In this document: positions 6,845 through 11,989 of the stretch, piece by piece | How the letters are laid out: each line of letters opens with the position of its first letter | Position numbering within the stretch: the stretch's first letter is position 1 | NCBI GenBank assembly: GCA_041670885.1 | Contig: JBAXYJ010000075.1 | Coordinates: 1-11,989 of the forward strand | Origin: JAJBWD01 sp041670885 | GTDB taxonomy: Bacteria; Bacillota; Clostridia; Clostridiales; Clostridiaceae | Reading direction: 5' to 3' | Length of the DNA: 11,989 nucleotides | Program-made: the position numbers and the translations under genes | Notes under the pieces: model-generated | What the model saw: the letters and a program-made list of their open reading frames with translations, nothing else | Databases searched by the model: none | What the model was told of the DNA's origin: nothing

Positions 6845-7855
6845 ATGAAAAGTGTTTCTGCGAGAAAAAAATGTTATTTCACTAATTCAGCTATAGCTGA
6901 TTTGGTTTTTATATTAATGAGAATTTTTAATAATGAAGAAATGCCTATAAGCCTTCAAAATGTATATACTGAGGATTATATTAATGGGATTAAAGAAAAA
7001 TATAGATTTGCAGGAGAGATTATCACGTCACTACCCTCAAAAGGATATGAAATGCTGGAATTTTTATTAAACAGCAAAAACTTTAATAATATGCAAGAGT
7101 ATAAGGATTTAGTAATGAAATTAGAGGATGAAGAATTCTTTTACATATTCTATGGACAGTATGTTGATAGGGCTTTAATTGGTTCAGCCTTACAAAGGGA
7201 TGAATGTTTAAATATTTTATACTCTAAATACAACTCTATAAGCTCTAATTATTTAGCACTTAAAAGCTTATTTTTTAATAAAAAATTATTTTTAAAGGAA
7301 CTCTTTTTATGTCTTGAAGAACTTAATACAAAGAAATTTATTGAAGAGTATGAGAAAATGACTGATTATATTAACAATAACTATCAGAAGGTTGAAGCAG
7401 AGCTTGAAGTAAAGGATCCACTTGAATTTTCAGAAAGCATAATGGGGAAAACCTTTAAAAATAGGGGACCCTACCAGGAATTTATTTTTATTCCTAGTTA
7501 CTTAGTACCTGGAAGAGCTGTTAGATTTTTTGGAGAAGATCAAATATTAATCTATTCACCTGAATTTAAAGAATTTAGCAAAAAGGACATAACTAAAGTA
7601 TTAAAAATTATATCAGATGATACACGTTTTGAAATCATAGAATTGCTGTCAAAGAATAATTCCATGAATGGTAAAGAACTTGCAAATGCTGTTAAGCTTT
7701 CAACACCTACAATTTCACATCATATTGAGCAGTTAAAGGAAGCTGGATTTATTAATGAGGAGCGAGTTAAAAATTCAAAGTATTATAGTATCAATTCAAA
7801 CTCAGTTAAGGAATTTATTAAGTATCTTTCAAGCACATTAAATAATATTAAATAA
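6845..7855 (+). CDS. ArsR-type winged-helix regulator with a large N-terminal domain
   Basis: The 336-residue protein has an ArsR/SmtB winged helix at its C-terminus (about 248-320): ISDDTRFEIIELLSK, then NGKELANAVKLSTPTISHHI with the recognition helix near 286-300, then the wing KNSKYYSIN. The first 240 residues are mainly helical and mixed charged/aromatic, and I do not recognise them with certainty; they are probably a ligand or dimer domain. The ELCVCDL metal site of classic ArsR proteins is absent, so metal sensing is unlikely. I chose the ATG at 6845, as AAGGTGAG lies just upstream and overlaps the alternative GTG at 6836. The gene lies directly upstream of an ABC-2 exporter in the same direction, the usual setting for a local regulator of such exporters. 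Confidence 0.88.
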   Translation: MKSVSARKKCYFTNSAIADLVFILMRIFNNEEMPISLQNVYTEDYINGIKEKYRFAGEIITSLPSKGYEMLEFLLNSKNFNNMQEYKDLVMKLEDEEFFYIFYGQYVDRALIGSALQRDECLNILYSKYNSISSNYLALKSLFFNKKLFLKELFLCLEELNTKKFIEEYEKMTDYINNNYQKVEAELEVKDPLEFSESIMGKTFKNRGPYQEFIFIPSYLVPGRAVRFFGEDQILIYSPEFKEFSKKDITKVLKIISDDTRFEIIELLSKNNSMNGKELANAVKLSTPTISHHIEQLKEAGFINEERVKNSKYYSINSNSVKEFIKYLSSTLNNIK

Positions 7856-7863
7856 TATTAGCA

Positions 7864-7908
7864 AAAGGATTGTAGATATAGGTTTAATCATATCTTCAGT
7901 CTTTTTTT
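7864..7908 (+). terminator. Rho-independent terminator of the ArsR-type gene
   Basis: AGATAT and ATATCT form the upper stem around a 10-nt loop. AAGGATTG (7865-7872) and CAGTCTT form a lower stem with one bulge and one mismatch. Seven T follow at 7902-7908. It lies just after the stop codon and separates the regulator from the exporter transcript. Confidence 0.75.
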
Positions 7909-7924
7909 ATTGTTGAGAGAATTA

Positions 7925-7953
7925 TTGACAAAACTGTCAGCTAGTCATATAAT
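7925..7953 (+). promoter_or_regulatory. Perfect consensus sigma-A promoter of the ABC exporter
   Basis: TTGACA (7925-7930) and TATAAT (7948-7953) are separated by exactly 17 bp, so both hexamers and the spacing match consensus. The -35 is part of a small dyad, TGACA-AAAC-TGTCA (7926-7939). A promoter this strong usually has to be held off by a repressor. Confidence 0.9.
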
Positions 7954-7959
7954 ACAATC

Positions 7960-7971
7960 ATCTAATTAGAT
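7960..7971 (+). promoter_or_regulatory. Twelve-bp palindrome at the exporter start site, candidate operator
   Basis: ATCTAATTAGAT is a perfect 12-bp palindrome that begins 7 bp after the -10, so it covers the predicted transcription start. A repressor bound here would block RNA polymerase. The adjacent ArsR-type protein is the obvious candidate, but the site is not identical to the dyad at 6795-6810. Confidence 0.5.
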
Positions 7972-8015
7972 AAACATCAATATAGTATGCTAATTGTTAA
8001 TAAGGGGGAAATAAA

Positions 8016-8792
8016 ATGGGTTTAGCCATTGAAGTAAACAATTTAAAAAGAACTTATCATGGTACCATAAGTATGAGAAAGAAAAAAACAATTGAAGCTC
8101 TGAAGGGTATCTCATTTACAGTTAACCAAGGAGAAATTTTTGGACTTTTAGGCCCAAATGGGGCAGGTAAGACTACCACAATCAAGATTTTAACAACTTT
8201 ACTTGCACCTTCTTCAGGTGAGGCTAAAATTTTTGGATATAATTGTTTTGGTGAAGAGAAATTCATCAGAGATAAAATAAACTTTATTTTTGGTGGAGAA
8301 AGAGGCTTGTATTGGCGGCTTTCAGCCTATGAAAATCTGCAGTATTTTGGTGATATATATAAAGTACCGGGCAGGGTATTAAAGCAGCGTATTCCGGAAT
8401 TAGTTAAATTAGTTGGATTAGAGGGAAGAGAACATGAAAAGGTAGAGAATTTTTCAAAGGGGATGAAACAGAGACTGCAAATTGCGAGAGGGTTGATAAA
8501 TGAGCCGAAAATTTTGTTTTTAGATGAGCCCACAATAGGTTTGGATCCTGTTGGGGCAAAGGAATTAAGGAACATTGTTTTGAAACTTAAAAATGAAGGA
8601 AAGACTATACTGTTAACTACCCATTATATGTATGAAGCTGATGAACTTTGTGACAGGATTGCTGTGATTAATAATGGAGAAATAATTGATATTGGTACCA
8701 CAAAACAGTTAAAGCTAAAATATATTAATGATGAAAATGGATTGCTGGAGGATGTGTATATAAAACTTGTAGGCGGTGATAAAATTGCATAA
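8016..8792 (+). CDS. ABC-2 exporter ATP-binding protein
   Basis: This 258-residue protein is a single ABC ATPase. It has Walker A GPNGAGKT (46-53), signature FSKGMKQR (146-153), Walker B ILFLDEP (166-172), D-loop GLDP (175-178) and switch histidine H203 (TTHYM). The usual Q-loop glutamine appears to be replaced by glycine in FIFGGERGLYWRL (90-102). Related drug-type ATPases have glutamate in a similar PEERGLY context, so this site varies in the group. It powers export through the two permeases encoded next, acting as a dimer on the inner face of the membrane. The start follows GGGGG by a normal distance. The substrate could be a drug, lipid or peptide; the sequence does not say. Its stop overlaps the likely start of the next gene. 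Confidence 0.95.
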   Translation: MGLAIEVNNLKRTYHGTISMRKKKTIEALKGISFTVNQGEIFGLLGPNGAGKTTTIKILTTLLAPSSGEAKIFGYNCFGEEKFIRDKINFIFGGERGLYWRLSAYENLQYFGDIYKVPGRVLKQRIPELVKLVGLEGREHEKVENFSKGMKQRLQIARGLINEPKILFLDEPTIGLDPVGAKELRNIVLKLKNEGKTILLTTHYMYEADELCDRIAVINNGEIIDIGTTKQLKLKYINDENGLLEDVYIKLVGGDKIA

Positions 8793-9567
8793 TATGAAGG
8801 TTATTTACTCTACCTTTAAACTTCATCTGTCACAGTCATTTTCAAGAGCAACCTTTAGGTTTTGTATAATATTTCAGCCCTTAATCTATACATTTATTTT
8901 AAACATGATGTATAAGGATTCATCCTATACTAATTATGTAAATTTTGTGGTCTTAGGCAGCGGGCTAACAAGCTTATGGAGTTCTATTTGTTTTTCTTCA
9001 GCGGGAGATATTGAAAGAGAAAGATATATGGGTACTCTTGAAAATCTATTCTGCAGTCCAACTAAATTTTCAGTAATAATTATCGGGAAAGTAATTGCCA
9101 ATACTTTTTTAGGGTTAAATGGCATGTTTCTAAGCGTGATTTTTACTAGAATATTTTTCAATAGTTCTATGTATATTAAGAATGGGTTTTTATTTTTATT
9201 ATGCTTTGCATTAATGATTTTTTCATTTATCTGCATTGCGCTGGTGATATCCCCCATATTTACACTTTCAAAAAACGCCAGAGCACTTATGAATTGTATG
9301 GAGTATCCCATATTTATTTTATGTGGGTTTATATTTCCAACAGATATGCTGCCGGGATTTTTAAGGTATGTTGGTTATATATTATCACCAACCTGGGCTG
9401 TGAAAATTCTAAGAGAGAGCTCTTTAGGTATAAGTAATTATAATTTATTCTATAGGGAGATCTGTATTTTATTAGTTATATCAGTCATTTACCTTATAAT
9501 AAGCAGGCTTTTATTTATAAAGATAGATAAAAATACAAGAATTAAAGCTACTTTGGGGGTAAGTTAA
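8785..9567 (+). CDS. ABC-2 type permease, first subunit
   Basis: The protein of about 260 residues has about six membrane segments. Between segments two and three it carries GDIERERYMGTLENLFCSPT, the cytoplasmic coupling motif of ABC-2 permeases, and near the C-terminus CGFIFPTDMLPGFLRYVGY, the family's typical loop before the last segments. The start is uncertain. TTG at 8785 has AGGCGGTGA about five bases upstream and overlaps the ATPase stop by eight bases. ATG at 8794 is possible but its Shine-Dalgarno would be distant; a GTG at 8776 has a poor ribosome binding site. Overlap with the ATPase gene suggests coupled translation. With the next gene it would form a heterodimeric export channel. 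Confidence 0.9.
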   Translation: MHNMKVIYSTFKLHLSQSFSRATFRFCIIFQPLIYTFILNMMYKDSSYTNYVNFVVLGSGLTSLWSSICFSSAGDIERERYMGTLENLFCSPTKFSVIIIGKVIANTFLGLNGMFLSVIFTRIFFNSSMYIKNGFLFLLCFALMIFSFICIALVISPIFTLSKNARALMNCMEYPIFILCGFIFPTDMLPGFLRYVGYILSPTWAVKILRESSLGISNYNLFYREICILLVISVIYLIISRLLFIKIDKNTRIKATLGVS

Positions 9568-9568
9568 T

Positions 9569-10363
9569 ATGGATATAATAAAGAGGATATACAGGAATGG
9601 GCTTTATTCCTTTAAGGGTTTGTATGGTTTCTTACAGCCACAAGTATATTTACTTGTTAAGGTCATTAACCCTATTTTTCAAATTTTATTTTTCTCATTG
9701 GTAGCCAGGCATGCATATGGTGATAAAGATATAACTCTTTATATAATAGGAAATGCATTTATTCTTTGTATGTATAATGCTTTCTTTGGAGTAGGATGTA
9801 ATTTAATTGACGAACGAAGCTTTGGAACACTAAAACTAATAATTGGATCACCCTGTAATAAGTTCAATCTTTTTATAACCAAGTCAATTTTTCATATACT
9901 GGATGGGATTATAACTGTTGTCATAGGATTAATTACAGGTATTATATTTTTCAATGTAAGAATTCAAATTAATCAGATACCAATATTTGCATTATGTTTA
10001 TTAAGTGTAATTTTCACTGCTTGTTCAATGGGATTATTTATTGGCAGCATTGGGCTTGTTACCAGAGATATAAACCTATTGTTAAACTTATCTTCTATGA
10101 TGCTTATGGCACTATGTGGAGTAAACTTTCCCACAGAAAAGCTGCCCTACTCTCTTCAATGCTTCAGTAACATACTGCCGCTGACTAATTCATTAAAGGC
10201 ATGCAGGTTATTAATAAATCATGATATTTTAAATTTAAATGCAATATATTTTCTAATATTTAAAGAAGTATGTTTAGGTATAGTATATTGCATTATGGCA
10301 TATTTAGCATTGAAGCTGATGGAAAGATTGGCAAAATGCAGAGCCACCATTGATATATATTAA
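9569..10363 (+). CDS. ABC-2 type permease, second subunit
   Basis: The 264-residue protein has about six hydrophobic segments. It shares the plan of the first permease: a DERSFGTLKLIIGSP coupling motif (81-95) and a CGVNFPTEKLPYSLQ loop (183-197) followed by LPLTNSLKACR. It is a diverged partner, not a duplicate by recent copying. The start at 9569 follows GGGGGTAAG and comes one base after the stop of the first permease, so both are made from one message. A strong terminator overlaps its stop codon. Together the three genes encode a complete exporter of one ATPase and two different permeases. The substrate is unknown; the drug/antibiotic exporter class is the best general guess. Confidence 0.9.
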   Translation: MDIIKRIYRNGLYSFKGLYGFLQPQVYLLVKVINPIFQILFFSLVARHAYGDKDITLYIIGNAFILCMYNAFFGVGCNLIDERSFGTLKLIIGSPCNKFNLFITKSIFHILDGIITVVIGLITGIIFFNVRIQINQIPIFALCLLSVIFTACSMGLFIGSIGLVTRDINLLLNLSSMMLMALCGVNFPTEKLPYSLQCFSNILPLTNSLKACRLLINHDILNLNAIYFLIFKEVCLGIVYCIMAYLALKLMERLAKCRATIDIY

Positions 10364-10392
10364 CCCTGGATAGAAATGTCCCGGGTTTTTTT
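10362..10392 (+). terminator. Rho-independent terminator of the exporter operon
   Basis: AACCC.GGA (10362-10370) pairs with TCC.GGGTT around an 8-nt loop, with one internal mismatch, and runs into a series of T to 10392. The left arm overlaps the last permease's stop codon. This closes the three-gene unit. Confidence 0.85.
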
Positions 10393-10468
10393 ATAAAAAA
10401 TGTAATGTTGAAACAGGAAAAATATACAATAATAGACTAATATGATATTGAATAAATAAAATTATACT

Positions 10469-10642
10469 ATGAGTATAAATAGTAAATCAGGATCTAATCC
10501 CAAGTATGCAGTTCTTATGCAGGAAGAATTAGGCGGTGAAAATGGTGAATTAAAAGTATCATTACAATATCTGTCCCAAAGAAATACAATAGATTTTCTG
10601 CTTAATGGTAAAGAAGTAAGAAATATAATATATTTTAAATAA
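10469..10642 (+). pseudogene. Truncated relic of a manganese catalase
   Basis: A 57-codon frame contains NPKYAVLMQEELGG (10-23), then NGELKVSLQYLSQ (25-37). This is the N-terminal signature of manganese catalases and the related spore-coat protein CotJC, in which the glutamate after GG..G (here E27) is the first manganese ligand. After YLSQ the expected helical-bundle sequence, with the EE.xH ligands, is missing and about 20 unrelated residues lead to a stop. Full proteins are about 190-300 residues. There is no clear Shine-Dalgarno before the ATG. I infer that a deletion left only the first helix, so the piece cannot bind a dimanganese centre. It lies between the exporter terminator and the lipoprotein gene. 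Family assignment is from motif recall. Confidence 0.65.
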
Positions 10643-10688
10643 AAATATTTTATTTTCATTTTTCAAGAGTCATTTCCGTACAATTATA

Positions 10689-10694
10689 TATAAT
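10689..10694 (+). promoter_or_regulatory. Candidate -10 element of the lipoprotein gene
   Basis: TATAAT is placed to start transcription near 10701, just before AGGGAG. The best upstream hexamer, TTCAAG at 10662-10667, is 21 bp away, which is too far for a standard sigma-A promoter. It may be a weak or activator-dependent promoter. Confidence 0.35.
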
Positions 10695-10720
10695 GATAAA
10701 ATTAGGGAGCGGTAAAGATT

Positions 10721-11209
10721 ATGATAAAGAAAATAGTATCAATTTTATTGATTTGTCTTTTTATATTTACTATGGTAGCATGTACTAATTCTAATAAGTC
10801 AATCAAATATAATAAAGTCTACTCTGAAGTCTTTGGTTTTTCTACTGAAACTAATAGTGAAGTACAGAACCCACCAGAAAAGGACATATATATTTTTAAT
10901 AACGAAAAAGAATGGTCAGAGTTCACAAGCACACATCTAAATAAGTTGAAGATTTCTGATTTAGACTTTAATAACAAAAAAGTTTTATACTTACAAGTTG
11001 ATTGGTCTGAACCATTATCAGGGTTGGTATATACTATCAGCAACATAAGTGTTGATAATGACAAATTAAATGTTACTGTTAAAAAAGAAAATACCCAAAT
11101 GAATGTTTCATCAAATGTAGGAATTTTCTTCAAGTATATTATTATTTCCACAGTTGATAAAAGTGCTATCCCTGATAATATTATTCCTAATTTAATAATA
11201 GATAAATAA
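10721..11209 (+). CDS. Small lipoprotein, possibly PrcB-like
   Basis: The 162-residue protein starts MIKKIVSILLICLFIFTMVAC, a charged, then hydrophobic, signal ending in a lipobox MVAC with C21 as the lipidated residue. It should therefore be anchored on the outer face of the cell membrane. The mature part is polar and beta-rich. The stretch ISDLDFNNKKVLYLQVDW, then SGLVYTISNISVDNDKLNV, resembles the C-terminal domain of PrcB-like proteins (protease-complex subunits), where a buried strand pair is followed by a G-Y-x-I pattern. That match is tentative. The start follows AGGGAG. It has its own -10 and is followed by hairpins, so it is probably monocistronic. No protease gene is next to it. Confidence 0.8.
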   Translation: MIKKIVSILLICLFIFTMVACTNSNKSIKYNKVYSEVFGFSTETNSEVQNPPEKDIYIFNNEKEWSEFTSTHLNKLKISDLDFNNKKVLYLQVDWSEPLSGLVYTISNISVDNDKLNVTVKKENTQMNVSSNVGIFFKYIIISTVDKSAIPDNIIPNLIIDK

Positions 11210-11213
11210 AAAT

Positions 11214-11227
11214 CAGAGAAAACTCTG
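11214..11227 (+). other. Small perfect hairpin after the lipoprotein gene
   Basis: CAGAG and CTCTG pair around AAAA a few bases after the lipoprotein stop codon. No U-run follows, so alone it is a poor terminator, but it may stabilise the 3' end of the message. Confidence 0.4.
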
Positions 11228-11233
11228 CCTATC

Positions 11234-11259
11234 ATTTGCTAATATATTTGTTAGCAAAT
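11234..11259. repeat. Perfect nine-bp inverted repeat
   Basis: ATTTGCTAA (11234-11242) is the exact complement of TTAGCAAAT (11251-11259) around an 8-base loop. A T-containing but broken tail follows. It may be an RNA stem at the end of the lipoprotein transcript or a protein-binding dyad. Confidence 0.5.
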
Positions 11260-11308
11260 ATGTTATTTCTACTGTTTTTGTTATCATGCACCATAAAACG
11301 AAACCCTT

Positions 11309-11339
11309 GAGCTCATAATCGAGCTCTTTTTTTATGAGC
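11309..11339 (+). terminator. Terminator with an overlapping alternative stem
   Basis: GAGCTC (11309-11314) pairs with GAGCTC (11321-11326) and is followed by seven T (11327-11333), an intrinsic terminator for rightward transcription. A second perfect pairing, GCTCATAA (11311-11318) with TTATGAGC (11332-11339), uses the same left arm and the T-run, so the two folds exclude each other. No known riboswitch is recognisable upstream. Confidence 0.65.
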
Positions 11340-11367
11340 AAATAATAACCATTAAGCTGTAATAGGG

Positions 11368-11394
11368 AATTTATGAATTATGCAATTTCCTCAT
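11368..11394 (-). repeat. Right copy of the 27-bp inverted repeat
   Basis: This is the exact reverse complement of 530-556, about 10.8 kb away. It lies 73 bp upstream of the YhaM-like gene, in the opposite orientation to that gene. A TATAAT at 11394-11399 abuts it; the matching -35 (TTATGA, 11371-11376) would lie inside the repeat but is poor. Confidence 0.9.
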
Positions 11395-11467
11395 ATAATT
11401 TCCTAATATATAAATATTTATTTTGCACATACTACATATAGAAAATAGACTTAATTTGGAGGAAAAT

Positions 11468-11989
11468 ATGAATAAAAAAGAGAATTTTTTAAGTGATATA
11501 AAAAGCGGAAATAATATAAAAATTTCGTTAATGGTAATGAAAATCATAGCCAGAGATCCTGATAAGGTTATATGCATGCTGGCAGATAAAAGCGGAGAAA
11601 TAAAAGGGATTATTCCAAGTAAAAAGAGAGATATTGCAGTAGGTACTGTAATGAAAATTGAAGGATATAAAGATGGAAACCTGGATGTTAAAAAATATGA
11701 AGTAATTTCAGATTATGATATCTCTGATTATCTTCCAACTGTAAAAAGACCAATTGAAGAGATCATGGAGGATATAGAGCTTTATACAAATGATTATATT
11801 ATGTCAAGGGAAGGTAAAGCTTTAAATGATTATTTCTTTAAAGATGAAGCTTTTCTGGATAAATTTAAAAGAGGAATTGGCGGAGTTTCCATGCATCATA
11901 ATTATATAGGCGGCTTAGCGGAACATACACTAAATGTTATGTATCTGACGGCTATGCTTTGCGAAAGATATGAATGCAGGAGGACAGAA
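11468..11989 (+). CDS. YhaM-like 3'-5' exoribonuclease, N-terminal part, cut by the window edge
   Basis: The 174 visible residues start at an ATG behind TTGGAGGA. Residues about 18-80 form a probable OB-fold nucleic-acid-binding domain (ADKSGEIKGIIPSKKR, then GTVMKIEGYKDG). From about 140 the HD domain begins: MHHNYIGGLAEHTLNVM has H143/H144 and H153, expected metal ligands. OB fold followed by HD domain, with the HHxYxGGLxEHT motif, is the plan of YhaM, a Mn-dependent 3'-5' exoribonuclease of Bacillota acting on RNA and single-stranded DNA in the cytoplasm. Full proteins have about 310-320 residues, so roughly the last 140 are missing. A possible promoter, TTGCAC (11423-11428) and TAGACT (11446-11451) with 17-bp spacing, would start inside the Shine-Dalgarno, so I do not rely on it. 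Confidence 0.85.
   Translation, partial: MNKKENFLSDIKSGNNIKISLMVMKIIARDPDKVICMLADKSGEIKGIIPSKKRDIAVGTVMKIEGYKDGNLDVKKYEVISDYDISDYLPTVKRPIEEIMEDIELYTNDYIMSREGKALNDYFFKDEAFLDKFKRGIGGVSMHHNYIGGLAEHTLNVMYLTAMLCERYECRRTE

Larger units (their letters stand above)
10364..10720. other. Intergenic stretch holding only the catalase relic and a weak promoter
   Basis: Apart from the tail of the exporter terminator and the catalase relic, I see no gene. The segments 10393-10468 and 10643-10688 are AT-rich with no clear frame or stem. A perfect -10 TATAAT lies at 10689-10694, 27 bp before the lipoprotein start, but no convincing -35 is at the right distance. Confidence 0.5.

Noticed and set aside
6836..6847. 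GTG start for the ArsR-type gene
   Set aside because: It lies within the Shine-Dalgarno AAGGTGAG that serves the ATG at 6845.
8934..9311. A 125-codon minus-strand frame
   Set aside because: It is wholly antisense to the first permease gene, which has family motifs, and shows no ribosome binding site or recognisable motif.
10819..11235. A 138-codon minus-strand frame with a hydrophobic start
   Set aside because: It is antisense to the lipoprotein gene, whose lipobox and Shine-Dalgarno are clear. The hydrophobic residues arise from AT-rich codons read on the other strand.
530..11394. Insertion sequence or composite transposon bounded by the 27-bp repeats
   Set aside because: No transposase or recombinase is encoded between or beside the repeats, and no target duplication is visible. 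Only the repeat pair itself is supported.

Overview
The window is AT-rich DNA with strong Shine-Dalgarno sequences, lysine-, isoleucine- and asparagine-rich proteins, U-tailed hairpin terminators and a lipoprotein signal of Gram-positive type. This points to a low-GC Bacillota, most likely a Clostridium or close relative. No species can be named from the sequence alone. No transposase, phage gene, CRISPR array, tRNA or rRNA is visible.

Layout. At the left edge (1-92) is the start of a leftward gene with a good promoter and a dyad at its start site. Positions 93-610 hold no convincing gene but carry a terminator and one copy of a 27-bp repeat. A small polytopic membrane protein follows (611-1213). 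Positions 1453-6464 hold a sugar-uptake locus: a transaldolase, the three proteins of a UlaA/SgaT-type PTS (EIIA, EIIB, EIIC), and a 690-residue PRD regulator carrying its own EIIB-like and EIIA domains. About 380 bases of non-coding, possibly decayed sequence separate it from a second unit. That unit is an ArsR-type regulator (6845-7855) followed by a three-gene ABC-2 exporter (8016-10363) with a perfect consensus promoter and a palindrome at its start site. Next come a 57-codon relic of a manganese catalase (10469-10642), a small lipoprotein (10721-11209), a hairpin-rich intergenic region, and the N-terminal half of a YhaM-like HD-domain 3'-5' exoribonuclease that runs off the right edge.

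How the genes work together. The EIIA-EIIB-EIIC set should carry phosphate to an unknown sugar as it enters the cell, and the only enzyme beside it is a transaldolase. The regulator can sense the state of this PTS through two PRDs and its EIIB/EIIA domains. Its EIIA domain is a close paralogue of the free EIIA. The ArsR-like protein is a good candidate to control the exporter, as the two are adjacent and co-directional and each has a palindrome at its promoter.

The most unusual non-coding feature is a perfect 27-bp inverted repeat (530-556 and 11368-11394) that brackets almost the whole window. I did not find a clearly new defence or mobile system. The best leads are this repeat pair, the PTS-transaldolase pairing, the regulatory dyads and the catalase relic.
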